A DNA stretch of 64,000 nucleotides from Halarcobacter sp. (GTDB lineage Bacteria; Campylobacterota; Campylobacteria; Campylobacterales; Arcobacteraceae), in the NCBI RefSeq assembly GCF_963675975.1, contig NZ_OY780939.1, positions 2,170,001-2,234,000 on the forward strand. The letters are read 5' to 3'. This document shows positions 15,080 to 23,752 of this stretch, piece after piece. Each line of letters opens with the position of its first letter. Position 1 is the first letter of the stretch. The notes below the pieces were generated by a model that saw only the letters and a list, made by a program, of their open reading frames with translations, did not search any database and was not told the DNA's origin. Made by a program: the position numbers and the translations under genes.

Positions 15080-16320
15080 AATTCACCTGTTATTGAAGAG
15101 TATTGTAAATCAAAAAGTGAGGGTTGCTTTACTTTTGTATTGATTTTAGATGTTAAAAGGGCGGTTTTTATTCTATCTTGTTCTAAGGGAACTTCTCTTT
15201 GGTATTTGCCTTTACAAGTTATAAAATACCTAGCTCTTTTTAGGGAGATTTTTAATTTTATTAAGTCATCAAAATCTAAAGATTTAAATCTTCTAGCTTT
15301 AAGTATTTTAAACACTCCTCTAACTCCAATGCCAGGGATTCTAAGAAGTTCATCTTTTGAAGCTTTGTTTATCTCCATAGGAAAGTATTGTAAGTTGTTT
15401 AAAGCCCAAAATGTTTTTGGGTCTACATCTTCATCAAGATTTGGATTTCTATCATCAACTATCTCATCCCAAGAAAAATCATAAAATCTTAAAAGCCAAT
15501 CAGCTTGATAAAGTCTATGCTCTCTAAGTAGTGGAGGTTTTGTAACTATAGCTGGTAGATTTTTGTCATCATTTATAGGAATATAAGCACTATAATAAAC
15601 TCTTTTTAAAAGAGCTTTATCATATAAGACAGAACTTAGTTTTAAGATATCTTTATCACTCTCAGGTGTTGCTCCAACTATTAGTTGCGTACTCATTCCT
15701 ATAGGTTTTGTATCTTTTTCTAAACTAATATCTCTGGCATATTTTAAAGGTTGTAGGACACTTTCTCTTGATTTATTTGGAGCTAAAAGTTTCAAAGATT
15801 TATCACTAGGAAGTTCAATATTTGAGCTAACTCTATTTGCTAAAGCAACTATTTGCTCTATAATCTTTTCATCAGTTCCAGGTATTAGTTTTACATGAAT
15901 GTAGCCATTAAAATGGTATTCATGTCTTAATATTTTCAAAGCTCTTAAAATCAAGTTTGAAGTGTGGTCTTCACTATCTATAATACCACTACTTAAAAAT
16001 AAACCTTCTATATAATTTCTTTTATAAAAATTAATAGTAATATCAGCAAGTTCCCTTGGTGCAAATGCAGCTCTTGGTATATCGTTTGATTTTTTATTTA
16101 TACAATAAGCGCAATCATAAATGCAAAAATTTGTCAAAAGTACTTTTAGTAGCGATACACATCTTCCATCCGCTGTAAAGGTATGACAGATACCGCTTTT
16201 ATGTGTTGCACCAATTTGTCCTGTTTTATAGTTGTTATCGCTACCACTTGAACTACATGATACATCATATTTAGCACTGTCTGCTAGTATTTCCATCTTC
16301 TCAAAAATATCTTTTTTCAT
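15076..16320 (-). CDS. Putative DNA modification/repair radical SAM protein
   Basis: Radical SAM enzyme of 414 residues, TIGR03916 type. The 4Fe-4S motif CX3CX2C is at C66, C70 and C73 (CIYDCAYC). An additional conserved N-terminal region has SGICHTFTADGRCVSLLK with C45 and C54. A helix-hairpin-helix DNA-binding motif is seen in LLRIPGIGVRGVFKIL (about residues 325-341). This family is found together with the DUF4130 protein encoded immediately downstream. The substrate base is unknown. The start has 103 bases of divergent promoter space shared with the RNase H-like gene. Family call is strong; function is inferred. Confidence 0.87.
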   Translation of the reverse strand: MKKDIFEKMEILADSAKYDVSCSSSGSDNNYKTGQIGATHKSGICHTFTADGRCVSLLKVLLTNFCIYDCAYCINKKSNDIPRAAFAPRELADITINFYKRNYIEGLFLSSGIIDSEDHTSNLILRALKILRHEYHFNGYIHVKLIPGTDEKIIEQIVALANRVSSNIELPSDKSLKLLAPNKSRESVLQPLKYARDISLEKDTKPIGMSTQLIVGATPESDKDILKLSSVLYDKALLKRVYYSAYIPINDDKNLPAIVTKPPLLREHRLYQADWLLRFYDFSWDEIVDDRNPNLDEDVDPKTFWALNNLQYFPMEINKASKDELLRIPGIGVRGVFKILKARRFKSLDFDDLIKLKISLKRARYFITCKGKYQREVPLEQDRIKTALLTSKINTKVKQPSLFDLQYSSITGEL

Positions 16321-16391
16321 ACAGATATTTTAACTTTTTATTTTTAGTATTTTAGTTTTTATTGCAGTTTGCAATATTATAATAAATTTTG

Positions 16392-16397
16392 TATAAT
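16392..16397 (+). promoter_or_regulatory. -10 box of the RNase H-like gene
   Basis: A perfect TATAAT lies 27 bases before ATG 16424, with AAGGAA as ribosome site between them. Confidence 0.5.
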
Positions 16398-16423
16398 ATT
16401 ATTAAATATAAGGAATAGTTTTA

Positions 16424-16837
16424 ATGGCAAATACTAAAAGAAGAATAATTTATACTGATGCTACAAAAAGTAAAGAAAATCAGTTTAAAGTTGGGTTATA
16501 TGATCCCGAAATTAATTTAACATACACTCTATTATTAAAAGAGAATGTTAATAATGTTAATGAAGCAGAAAAATATGGAATTTTATATGCATTATATTAT
16601 ATTAACAGAAATCAATTAGAAAATGCACATATCTTGAATGATAGTTTATCTAGTGTTAATGATAAAAAGTTAAAAAAACTTGCTACTTATTTAAGTATTC
16701 AAATCTCTTGGATACCAAGAGAAATAAATTTAGTTGCAGATAAAATCGCTAGATTAGAGCCTACTCAAAAAGAAGAAGTATGGTACGATTTGTCATTGTT
16801 GAATAATTTAATTCATGAAAAGCATTTAGAAAAATAG
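16424..16837 (+). CDS. RNase H-fold protein, divergent
   Basis: A 137-residue protein with the four acidic positions of RNase HI in correct order: D12 (YTDAT), E49 (NEAEKYGILYAL), D73 (LNDSLSS) and D106 (INLVADKIA), after a WIPRE strand. The spacing resembles RNase HI (D10, E48, D70, D134) but the basic handle region is missing and the last aspartate comes early, as in plant-type or reverse-transcriptase-linked RNase H folds. It could cleave RNA in RNA:DNA hybrids. It has its own promoter and is convergent with the small gene after uvsE. The fold is likely; catalytic activity is not proven. Confidence 0.7.
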   Translation: MANTKRRIIYTDATKSKENQFKVGLYDPEINLTYTLLLKENVNNVNEAEKYGILYALYYINRNQLENAHILNDSLSSVNDKKLKKLATYLSIQISWIPREINLVADKIARLEPTQKEEVWYDLSLLNNLIHEKHLEK

Positions 16838-16843
16838 ATTAAA

Positions 16844-17110
16844 TTAATGTATTTTATAATCATACGTTAGTTTGTAGTATCCAAAAGAGATTTTAGAAAC
16901 TAGTTTTAGAAAATAAAAAAGTAAATCTTTTGGTTTTTGGTAAGAGATATGTTTAAACTCTTTGTTGGTGTTGTATTTATACTGATAATAGGTAAATAAA
17001 AACAAGGAATATTTGTTTTTACTTGTTATTGCAAAACTTACTGTTTCACCTCTAGCACAAGCTTTTGTTACCTCTTTTATATCATAAAGAGTTTTATTTT
17101 GATTATTCAT
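16844..17110 (-). CDS. Small conserved-looking hypothetical protein after uvsE
   Basis: An 88-residue basic protein with no family I recognise. It opens MNNQNKTLYDIKEVTKACARGE and continues with an alternating Tyr/Lys/Phe-rich body (SLFLFTYYQYKYNTNKEF). No signal peptide or membrane helix is clear. It overlaps the end of uvsE by 8 bases (AATGAATAA) and is the last gene of the ABC1-DUF2805-uvsE-orf88 run, so it is probably co-translated with uvsE. A link to UV repair is inferred from position only. Confidence 0.6.
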   Translation of the reverse strand: MNNQNKTLYDIKEVTKACARGETVSFAITSKNKYSLFLFTYYQYKYNTNKEFKHISYQKPKDLLFYFLKLVSKISFGYYKLTYDYKIH

Positions 17111-17978
17111 TGTTTTCTAAAATCTCATTTCTTAATTTTTCAATTGCAAACTCTTTATTTTTTGCTTCAACCATAATATCTATATCTTTAGTATCTTCTT
17201 TAAACATATTTTTTAGTTCAATAAAATCTTTTAAGAATATCTCATCTCCATGTTTCCCAAATCTTCCTTCACCTTTAGAAGATAAATGAATTTTAGGTCT
17301 TTTCTCTCCCCATGTTTTTAATATATCTTTTGCTTCAAAACTGCTTGGGTTTAGACTATGATGATAGATATCAAAAACCATAGGAATAGAGCAAAAATTA
17401 CAAATATTTAATATCTCATTTGCAGTATATATTTTCTCGTCATTTTCTAAGGCCAATCGTTTTTTTAGCCATGAGTTTTCTTCTATTGTTTTTATTAATC
17501 TTTCTATTGCTGAAGCTTTATCTCCATATACTCCACCACCATGGATTAAAACTGTTCCTTCATTATTTATACCTAATTGATCAAAAAGCCAAAACACTCT
17601 TTCTAACTCCCTTAAAGAGTTTTGTACAACCATCTCATTTGGTGAGTTTAAAACTGTATATTGTCCTGGATGTATAGTTATTCTTGTACTATATTTAAAT
17701 ATTTTTTCTTTTGTTTCTTCTAAAATATATTTAATACTTTCCAGCCAAGAATCTTCAAAAAGATTGTGAGATAAAAAAGGGATAAAACTATTTCCTAATC
17801 TAAAAACCTTATAATCTTTAGCTTCACAATAATCTAATAATTTAACCAACTCTTCAGCATTTTGAAGAAGTTTTTTTTCAATATTTTCATATTTTAGATT
17901 TTTTAAATTTATTGTTCTATTTGTTGATAAAGAGTTATCACTTAATGAGCAAAATAATCCAAATCTATACATTACCAT
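17103..17978 (-). CDS. uvsE: UV DNA damage endonuclease UvsE
   Basis: TIM-barrel, metal-dependent endonuclease of 291 residues that nicks 5' to UV photoproducts (alternative excision repair). Family landmarks are visible in order: FRLGNSFIPFLSH, TIHPGQYTVLNSPNE, LIHGGGVYGDK, LALENDEK, VFDIYHHSLN and KIHLSSKGEGRFGKHGDE. They include the His/Glu/Asp metal ligands. The start overlaps the end of the DUF2805 gene by 7 bases and its end overlaps the next gene by 8, so it is embedded in a tightly coupled operon. Identification is confident. Confidence 0.92.
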   Translation of the reverse strand: MVMYRFGLFCSLSDNSLSTNRTINLKNLKYENIEKKLLQNAEELVKLLDYCEAKDYKVFRLGNSFIPFLSHNLFEDSWLESIKYILEETKEKIFKYSTRITIHPGQYTVLNSPNEMVVQNSLRELERVFWLFDQLGINNEGTVLIHGGGVYGDKASAIERLIKTIEENSWLKKRLALENDEKIYTANEILNICNFCSIPMVFDIYHHSLNPSSFEAKDILKTWGEKRPKIHLSSKGEGRFGKHGDEIFLKDFIELKNMFKEDTKDIDIMVEAKNKEFAIEKLRNEILENNE

Positions 17979-18217
17979 GGTCCTTGAAATCTAATTGGTT
18001 TAAAATCAACCCTTTTTTTATGTTTTGTAATTCGTCCTTGTACTCTTTTTCTCCATCTTTTATATGCTTTAGGAGATATAAACTCTCTCATCAAATTTTT
18101 TATCTGATTTTCAGATAAATCAAATTGAGTTTTTATTACATCAAAAGTTGTTCTGTCTTGCCAAGCCATCTCAACTATTCTGTATTTTTCTTCATTTGTT
18201 AAATGTAAATTTTTCAT
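17972..18217 (-). CDS. DUF2805 / TIGR03643 family small protein
   Basis: An 81-residue basic protein. The helical start (LTNEEKYRIVEMAWQDRTTF), the helix-turn-helix-like FDLSENQIKNLMRE and the Arg/Lys-rich SPKAYKRWRKRVQGR tail are typical of DUF2805. It probably binds nucleic acid, judging from charge and the HTH-like segment; the family has no established function. It overlaps both neighbours (4 bases with the ABC1 kinase gene, 7 with uvsE). Confidence 0.8.
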   Translation of the reverse strand: MKNLHLTNEEKYRIVEMAWQDRTTFDVIKTQFDLSENQIKNLMREFISPKAYKRWRKRVQGRITKHKKRVDFKPIRFQGPW

Positions 18218-19692
18218 TTGTAAAACAACCTTATAAATCCAAAAAGGAATAAAACTATTGAAACCTCTTTAGGCTCAAATCCATAAAGAAGATAAAAAAT
18301 TGAAGCAAATATAAAACCAAAAGAGATAAAACTACTTTTCATATACTCTTTAGAGATTTTAAATATATACTCCATTTGGTTTTTTGAAACTTCAACTTCA
18401 AGTGTACCTTCACTAGCTTTTTTTATCATAGTTTTAAAATCTTTTGTAATAAAAGGTAACTCTTTAAACTCTTCAATTATAGTTTCAGTTATAGATTCTT
18501 TTGCTCCAATTGCTTTTGGAATATTTTTAATAAGTAAAGGCAAAATATCTTTTACACCATTAAAGTTTTCAATATATGTAGTTCCCAAGCCTTCAATAAT
18601 AGCACTAACTCTTAAAATATATATAGCATCACTTGGAAGTTTAAATGGTAAATCTCTAGTACCTTCTAAAACATCAAAAGCTAAGGTTTGCATAGATTGA
18701 CTGTCAAGACTATCATTTGAAAAAATATCAAACATTTTTGAAGTGAACTCTGCTAATTGTGCAGTTGGAGCTTCATAAGCTATTGTTCCTAATCTTTTAC
18801 TTGCACTAATATATGTTTCATAGTCTTGTTCATTTGCTGCTTTTATAAGTTCAATAATTGCAACTCTTTTTTCATTTGGAACTGTTTTTACCATACCAAA
18901 ATCTAAAAGTATCAATTCCCCTTTAGTATTAACCAAAAGATTACCAGGGTGTGGGTCTGCATGAAAGTATCCATTTATAAGCATTTGTGTTGTGTAAAAG
19001 TTTACTAAATTTGAGATGATTTTTTTAAAATCAATATTGTGTTTTAGGATATTTTCTTTATCATCAAATCTAAATCCCTCTTCAAAACTCATAACTAAAG
19101 CATCATCACAAGAGTATTTTCTGTAAGCTTTTGGAAATCTAATTTTCTCTTTTTTATACACTTTTTTAAAATTTTTCAAGTTTTGTAACTCTTGATTTAA
19201 ACTAACCTCTTGAACAATCATTTTAGAAAACTCAGAGATAACTGCATCAATGGAGTTTTTGGTATATGAAGAGAATAGGGGATTAAATAATTTATTAAAA
19301 AAATTGATTATTTTGATATCTGCTAATACTTGTTTTTTTATCCCATATCGTCTTAATTTAACTGCAACTTTTTTATCATTTTGTAAGTAGGCAATATGTA
19401 CTTGTCCTATAGAAGCAGAAGCTATTGGTTCTTTATCAAACTCTTTAAATATATCTTTGTCTTTAAAAGCTGTATTAAAAACTTCATTAAATCTTTTCTC
19501 TTTCATAGGAGGAATTTGGTCATGCAAAGATTTTAACTCTTCTAAATACTCTTTTGAAAAAAAGTCAGCTCTAGTTGCTAATACTTGGGCTAGTTTGATA
19601 AAACTTGCACCCAAATCAAGGATATATTTTCTCAATCTTTTAGGTGATAAAGGTTTAAAAATTAAAAATCTATTTTTCTTTTTTATAACCAT
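18214..19692 (-). CDS. ABC1/UbiB/AarF-family atypical kinase
   Basis: Membrane-associated atypical kinase-like protein of 492 residues. It shows the family N-terminus with K33 and Q36 in FIKLAQVLATRADF (a variant of KxGQ), the nucleotide loop ASIGQVHIA (93-101), an invariant lysine in VAVKLRR, GYFHADPHPGNLLVN and LILLDFGMVK. Two hydrophobic segments close the C-terminus. UbiB/COQ8 relatives support quinone-lipid biosynthesis or transport. ATG 19692 lacks a strong ribosome site but matches the expected domain start. It heads the operon that continues with DUF2805 and uvsE, an unusual combination. Confidence 0.87.
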   Translation of the reverse strand: MVIKKKNRFLIFKPLSPKRLRKYILDLGASFIKLAQVLATRADFFSKEYLEELKSLHDQIPPMKEKRFNEVFNTAFKDKDIFKEFDKEPIASASIGQVHIAYLQNDKKVAVKLRRYGIKKQVLADIKIINFFNKLFNPLFSSYTKNSIDAVISEFSKMIVQEVSLNQELQNLKNFKKVYKKEKIRFPKAYRKYSCDDALVMSFEEGFRFDDKENILKHNIDFKKIISNLVNFYTTQMLINGYFHADPHPGNLLVNTKGELILLDFGMVKTVPNEKRVAIIELIKAANEQDYETYISASKRLGTIAYEAPTAQLAEFTSKMFDIFSNDSLDSQSMQTLAFDVLEGTRDLPFKLPSDAIYILRVSAIIEGLGTTYIENFNGVKDILPLLIKNIPKAIGAKESITETIIEEFKELPFITKDFKTMIKKASEGTLEVEVSKNQMEYIFKISKEYMKSSFISFGFIFASIFYLLYGFEPKEVSIVLFLFGFIRLFYK

Positions 19693-19755
19693 ATAGATTG
19701 TTAATAAAAATAAAAAGACTTTGTATACCCTAAATGGTGAATAATTTTTGATAAT

Positions 19756-20820
19756 TTATCCTTTTATCTTTCGTATTGGCTCTGGCATTGGTTTAGAGAA
19801 GTAGTAACCTTGCATATAATCAACACCAATATCTTTTATTGTTTCTAACTCATAAGCTGTTTCAATACCTTCAGCTAATATCTCAATACCATTCTCTTTT
19901 GATAAGTTATATAAAGCTTTATAAACCGAAAGTTTTAGTTCGTCACTATCTATATTTTGTATAATATTTCTATCTATTTTGATAATATCAGGTTTTAAAT
20001 CAATAATTCTATTTAAGCCAGAATAACCTTCTCCCACATCATCTAAAGCGATTTTAAATCCCTCATTTCTATAATATTCTAATATGGTTTTTAAATGCTT
20101 TTGATCTCTAACATTTTCTGTTTCAACAACTTCAAAGATTATATTTGATGGATCAAACTCTAGTTGTTTTGCCCACTTTACTGTTGATTTTAAACAAAAT
20201 TCTGGGTCATATATTGTTGTTGGTATAAAGTTGATAAATATCTTTTTGTCTATTTTCTTTGTGGCAGCAGTTTTTAAGGCACTCTCTCTGCAAAGTCTGT
20301 CTAGATTAAAGTTCATATCATTTCTTGTTGATTTTTTAAAAAGTTTATCTGGATACATCAACGAACCATCAGGATTTACACCTCTAATTAAACATTCATA
20401 ACCATAGATTGAATCACTTTTAGATTCAATGATTGGTTGAAAGTGTGAAGTTAAGGATTCATTGTTTATTACATCAAAGAAATCTTTATCATCTATTAGA
20501 TTTAAAAATCTTTGCATTGGTTTTGCATTTAAAACTGTTTTATAAGAAAAACCAACATCTTCATATTCTATAAAAAGTTTGATATCTTCTGTTTCTAGTT
20601 GATTAAAGTTTGATTTTATGGCATCTATATTTGAATAAAAAAAATCTTTTGTATTATCAGTTTTTATATAGTGTAAATCGTGCACTTTATAAACATCTAA
20701 TCCTAGTTTCATTAAAAAGATTCTACTTTTAGACATTAGTTCATCATATTCACTAATAAAATAGATTTTTGATGGTAGATTTGAAAATCCAAATTTTTGA
20801 TTACATTTATTGCAAGCCAT
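19756..20820 (-). CDS. EAL-domain cyclic-di-GMP phosphodiesterase
   Basis: A 354-residue cytoplasmic protein. Residues 1-10 have a CxxC pair (CNKC), 11-115 form a domain I do not recognise, and 120-350 form an EAL domain. Catalytic positions look intact: the EAL motif reads E142-C-L with R146, followed by FINFIPTTIY, FEVVETEN, ALDDVGEGYSG, IIKID, AEGIET and MQGYYFSKP. It should hydrolyse c-di-GMP to pGpG. There is no GGDEF or transmembrane region. It follows pdxH by 9 bases with AGGAG ahead of ATG 20820, so it is co-transcribed with pdxH. Sensory input by the N-terminal CxxC region (metal or redox) is conjecture. Confidence 0.88.
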   Translation of the reverse strand: MACNKCNQKFGFSNLPSKIYFISEYDELMSKSRIFLMKLGLDVYKVHDLHYIKTDNTKDFFYSNIDAIKSNFNQLETEDIKLFIEYEDVGFSYKTVLNAKPMQRFLNLIDDKDFFDVINNESLTSHFQPIIESKSDSIYGYECLIRGVNPDGSLMYPDKLFKKSTRNDMNFNLDRLCRESALKTAATKKIDKKIFINFIPTTIYDPEFCLKSTVKWAKQLEFDPSNIIFEVVETENVRDQKHLKTILEYYRNEGFKIALDDVGEGYSGLNRIIDLKPDIIKIDRNIIQNIDSDELKLSVYKALYNLSKENGIEILAEGIETAYELETIKDIGVDYMQGYYFSKPMPEPIRKIKG

Positions 20821-20829
20821 AATTTACTC

Positions 20830-21468
20830 CTATGGTTCTAAACGATATATTTCCCAATTATTGTCAATAAGTTCATAAACAAATCTATCATGTAGTCTGT
20901 TTAAACCACCTTGCCAAAATTCAAAATATGTTGGGACAATCTCATATCCACCCCAAAAAGAAGGAAAAGGAACTTCCCCTTTTGCAAATTTTTTTCTCAT
21001 CTCATCAAATTTTGTTTCAAGAACTGTTCTTGAGTTTACCACTTGACTTTGGTGGGAAACCCAAGCTCCAATTTGACTACCCCTAGGTCTAGATAAAAAA
21101 TATTTCAAAGACTCACCCTTTGAGATTTTTTTTATAGTCCCTTCTATTCTTACTTGCCTTTCTAAACCAAGCCAAGCAAAGTGGGCTGAAACATAAGGGT
21201 TTTGTTCTATTTGCTCTGATTTCTTACTATTATAGTTTGAAAAAAATCTAAATCCTGTATTATCATACATTTTAAGAAGAACAGTTCTTTGAGATGGTTT
21301 CAAATCAAGTCCAACTGTACTTAGTGTAAAGGCATTTGGTTCTATTAGTTTTGCTTCTAAAGCATTATTAAACCAAGTTTCAAATTGTTTGAAAGGATTT
21401 TTATCTAAATCCTCTATTTCCAAACCCTTTGAAGTGTATTCTTGCCTCATTTTTGACAAATCTGCCAT
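20830..21468 (-). CDS. pdxH: Pyridoxamine 5'-phosphate oxidase
   Basis: FMN enzyme oxidising pyridoxamine/pyridoxine 5'-phosphate to pyridoxal 5'-phosphate with O2. Characteristic segments are LKPSQRTVLLKMYDNTGF, FFSNYNSKKSEQI, FLSRPRGSQIGAWVSHQSQ and FWQGGLNRLHDRF, ending in YRLEP. The upstream in-frame GTG at 21480 would add MENN; I chose ATG 21468 because GGAG lies 6 bases before it and PdxH proteins start with this MADLSKMRQEY-type sequence. It sits between a phasin-like gene and the EAL gene on the same strand. Identification is confident. Confidence 0.93.
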   Translation of the reverse strand: MADLSKMRQEYTSKGLEIEDLDKNPFKQFETWFNNALEAKLIEPNAFTLSTVGLDLKPSQRTVLLKMYDNTGFRFFSNYNSKKSEQIEQNPYVSAHFAWLGLERQVRIEGTIKKISKGESLKYFLSRPRGSQIGAWVSHQSQVVNSRTVLETKFDEMRKKFAKGEVPFPSFWGGYEIVPTYFEFWQGGLNRLHDRFVYELIDNNWEIYRLEP

Positions 21469-21479
21469 ATTATTCTCCA

Positions 21480-21746
21480 CTATTTTTCTAACTCTTCTTT
21501 AAACTTTTTCAAATCTTTCTTTGTAACTAAACCTAATTCATTAATTAGTTCTTTTAGATGTCCTCGAAGCTCTTTTTTGATTTTTTTATCTTCAAGTTTC
21601 CCTTTTTTTTCTAATCTTTTTAAGAAATCTTTGGCATCTGATTTTTTTATTTTGCCTTTTTTCTCAAGAATCTTTACTTCATCCTCAATTTTTTCCCTCA
21701 ATAAAGAACCTGCACCAACTGTTGTAAGAATTAATTCTCTTAACAT
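21480..21746 (-). CDS. Small Lys/Glu-rich helical protein, phasin-like
   Basis: An 88-residue, highly charged, fully helical protein. It resembles the phasin/PhaI-like family with a conserved N-terminal LILTTVGAGSLLREKIE segment, then alternating Lys/Glu heptads ending KKDLKKFKEELEK. AAAGGAG precedes ATG 21746 and its TAG overlaps the alternative GTG start of pdxH. Phasins coat polyhydroxyalkanoate granules, but no PHA genes are in view, so a general membrane- or coil-associated role is equally possible. Confidence 0.65.
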   Translation of the reverse strand: MLRELILTTVGAGSLLREKIEDEVKILEKKGKIKKSDAKDFLKRLEKKGKLEDKKIKKELRGHLKELINELGLVTKKDLKKFKEELEK

Positions 21747-21821
21747 GATTTCTCCTTTTTAATTTTATTTCTTATTTTATATCTTTAAAACACTTTTTTG
21801 TACTAAAAATATGTAACTTTA

Positions 21822-22184
21822 TCACTTAAGATCAATATCTTTTAATATAATATCTTCTATAAAATCAGATTTACCAAAATGATTTAACAGATTAAATTTT
21901 AAATTTGGATTTTCATTTTTTAACTTTTCAATTATATCTGGTATATCGCTAATCACATGTCTTCCAGAGTTTAAGAAAAAAGGGTAATAGTTTAGTTCTT
22001 TTACACCTTCTTTTATTAAACTATTTGTTACCTCTTCAATACTTGGATTAGCTAATTCTAAAAAAGATGCTTCAACAAAATCGTAGTTTTTGTCCCTTTT
22101 TTTAATATTATCTACCATTGAAGTAAATTCATTGTTTGATAACTCTTTTTTACTTCCATGGGCAATCATAATCAAAGCTTTCAT
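21822..22184 (-). CDS. CbiX/SirB-like sirohydrochlorin chelatase, short form
   Basis: A 120-residue single-domain chelatase of the CbiX short family. The motif LIMIAHGSKKE at the N-terminus carries the metal-binding histidine, and YYPFFLNSGRHVISDIP carries the second. Full-length CbiX/CbiK is twice this size; short ones act as homodimers. It would insert Co2+ or Fe2+ into sirohydrochlorin for cobalamin or siroheme. It directly follows thiE (4-base gap) in the thiD-thiE run although it belongs to a different cofactor pathway. The choice of metal cannot be read. Confidence 0.82.
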   Translation of the reverse strand: MKALIMIAHGSKKELSNNEFTSMVDNIKKRDKNYDFVEASFLELANPSIEEVTNSLIKEGVKELNYYPFFLNSGRHVISDIPDIIEKLKNENPNLKFNLLNHFGKSDFIEDIILKDIDLK

Positions 22185-22188
22185 TCTT

Positions 22189-22809
22189 TTATCCTAATAG
22201 TTTTTTAAACTCTTCACATTTTTTTGTTATATCTTCACTATTCCAGATATCACTTATAACTGCAACCATATCAATATTGTTTTTTGTTAAATCTGCTACA
22301 TTTTCTGTAGTTATCCCACCAATTGCACATACAGGAATATCAAGTTGCTCTTTTGCTTTTTTTATAATATCTGTATCTACTACATCTGCATTTGGTTTAG
22401 TAGAAGAGGAAAAAAATGCTCCAAATGCAACATAATCAACTCTTAAATCTTGCATTTTTTTAGCAGTTTCAATATCCCCATAACAAGAAACTCCTAAGTA
22501 TCCTAAAAACGGTATTCTTATATCTTTTATTCTATGGTAATCACTTTTTCCTACATGTAAACCATCACATTGTAGTTTGATTGCTAAATCTATTCTGTCG
22601 TTTAAAACAAAAAGTGCTCTATATCTTCTACAAAGACTTTGTAAAGTTAATACAAGCTTTTCTATATCTTCATCTTTGTTTACTTTATCTCTATATTGTA
22701 CTATTTTTGCACCACCAATTAGTGCTTTTTCTACTTGTTCTAAAATTGTATTTTCTGGTGTTAATGTGTTGTCTGTAATTACATATAATCCATTTAATTT
22801 ATTTAACAT
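22189..22809 (-). CDS. thiE: Thiamine-phosphate synthase
   Basis: TIM-barrel ThiE, 206 residues, joining HMP-PP and thiazole phosphate to thiamine phosphate. Visible landmarks are KIVQYRDK, FVLNDRIDLAIKLQCDGLHVGKSD (pyrophosphate loop), GYLGVSC, YVAFGAFFSSSTKPNA and PVCAIGGI. AAAGGATTATAA, within the end of thiD, supplies its ribosome site, so thiD and thiE are translationally coupled. It works with the upstream ThiD; ThiI at 5.7 kb provides sulfur for the thiazole branch. Confidence 0.93.
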   Translation of the reverse strand: MLNKLNGLYVITDNTLTPENTILEQVEKALIGGAKIVQYRDKVNKDEDIEKLVLTLQSLCRRYRALFVLNDRIDLAIKLQCDGLHVGKSDYHRIKDIRIPFLGYLGVSCYGDIETAKKMQDLRVDYVAFGAFFSSSTKPNADVVDTDIIKKAKEQLDIPVCAIGGITTENVADLTKNNIDMVAVISDIWNSEDITKKCEEFKKLLG

Positions 22810-23580
22810 TTATAATCCTTTTTTATGTGCAATAGGTCCCATTCCATGACCAATATTAGGTGCATTTTTTACAGCATTGTATATAAAATCTTTTGATATT
22901 TTTATTGATTCTTCAATACTTTTACCAAGTGCAATATTTGCAGTAATAGCACTTGAGAAACTACATCCAGTTCCATGTGTATTTGTTGTATCAATAAGTT
23001 TTGTATAAAAAACTCTTTTTTCTTTGTTTTCAAAAAGAGTATCTAAACTCAATACCTCTTCATCTTTAGTAACTTTATCGTTTTTGATTACAACTCTACA
23101 AGGTAATTCTTGTATTTTTTTTATAGATTCTTCATTTAAAGTGTCATAATCAAATAAAGCTTTTGCTTCAAAAAGATTTGGTGTTATTATTGTAGAGTAT
23201 TCAAAAAGTGTTTTTAGATTTTCCACTGCATCATCATTTAAAAGTTTAGAGCCTGCTTTTGATATGAAAACAGGGTCAAAAATAATAGGAATATCTAAAT
23301 CTTTAATGATTTCTCTAACTGTGTCGATTATTTCATTTGAAAAAAGCATTCCAATTTTTATAGCTTTTACATCAAAATCCTTTAAAACAGCTTCAATTTG
23401 TTCTTTTACAAAAGAGAATGAGATTTCTGAAATACTTGTTACACCAGTAGTATTCTGTGCAGTCAAAACTGTAAGTGCACTACATCCAAATACTCCAAAA
23501 GCTTCAAAAGTTTTTAAATCTGCTTGTATACCAGCACCACCACTACTATCACTTCCTGCAATAGTTAAAACAACGTTCAT
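22810..23580 (-). CDS. thiD: Hydroxymethylpyrimidine/phosphomethylpyrimidine kinase
   Basis: Ribokinase-fold ThiD, about 256 residues, phosphorylating HMP and HMP-P. Landmarks are [21 protein letters not shown] near the N-terminus, [22 protein letters not shown] and the anion-hole motif [11 protein letters not shown] near residue 215. ATG 23580 is chosen because AAGGA lies 6 bases upstream; an in-frame ATG at 23625 would add 15 residues with no similarity to the family. No THI-box (TPP riboswitch) is visible upstream. Confidence 0.93.
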   Translation of the reverse strand: MNVVLTIAGSDSSGGAGIQADLKTFEAFGVFGCSALTVLTAQNTTGVTSISEISFSFVKEQIEAVLKDFDVKAIKIGMLFSNEIIDTVREIIKDLDIPIIFDPVFISKAGSKLLNDDAVENLKTLFEYSTIITPNLFEAKALFDYDTLNEESIKKIQELPCRVVIKNDKVTKDEEVLSLDTLFENKEKRVFYTKLIDTTNTHGTGCSFSSAITANIALGKSIEESIKISKDFIYNAVKNAPNIGHGMGPIAHKKGL

Positions 23581-23714
23581 AATCAATCCTTGTGTTTTGT
23601 TGTCAGATTTGTATTGTAACACCATAAGCTATAATTAGTAGTAAAAAAATGTCAGTAGAAAGAATTCTTTAACTTTTTTAAATATAGATAACATTACTTA
23701 TAGTTACTTTACGA

Positions 23715-23720
23715 TATAAT
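23715..23720 (+). promoter_or_regulatory. -10 box of the ABC-F gene
   Basis: TATAAT in ACGATATAATCC, 32 bases before ATG 23753, with GGAG in the leader. Confidence 0.5.
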
Positions 23721-23752
23721 CCGCGAATAACAAAGAAATGGAGTATTAATAG

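Noticed and set aside
21480-21480. GTG start for pdxH at 21480
   Set aside because: GGAG lies between it and ATG 21468 at ideal spacing, and the family starts with the MADLSKM-type sequence.
23581-23752. TPP riboswitch upstream of thiD
   Set aside because: The leader lacks the conserved THI-box elements (CUGAGA and the ACCUGAUCUGG-type segment).
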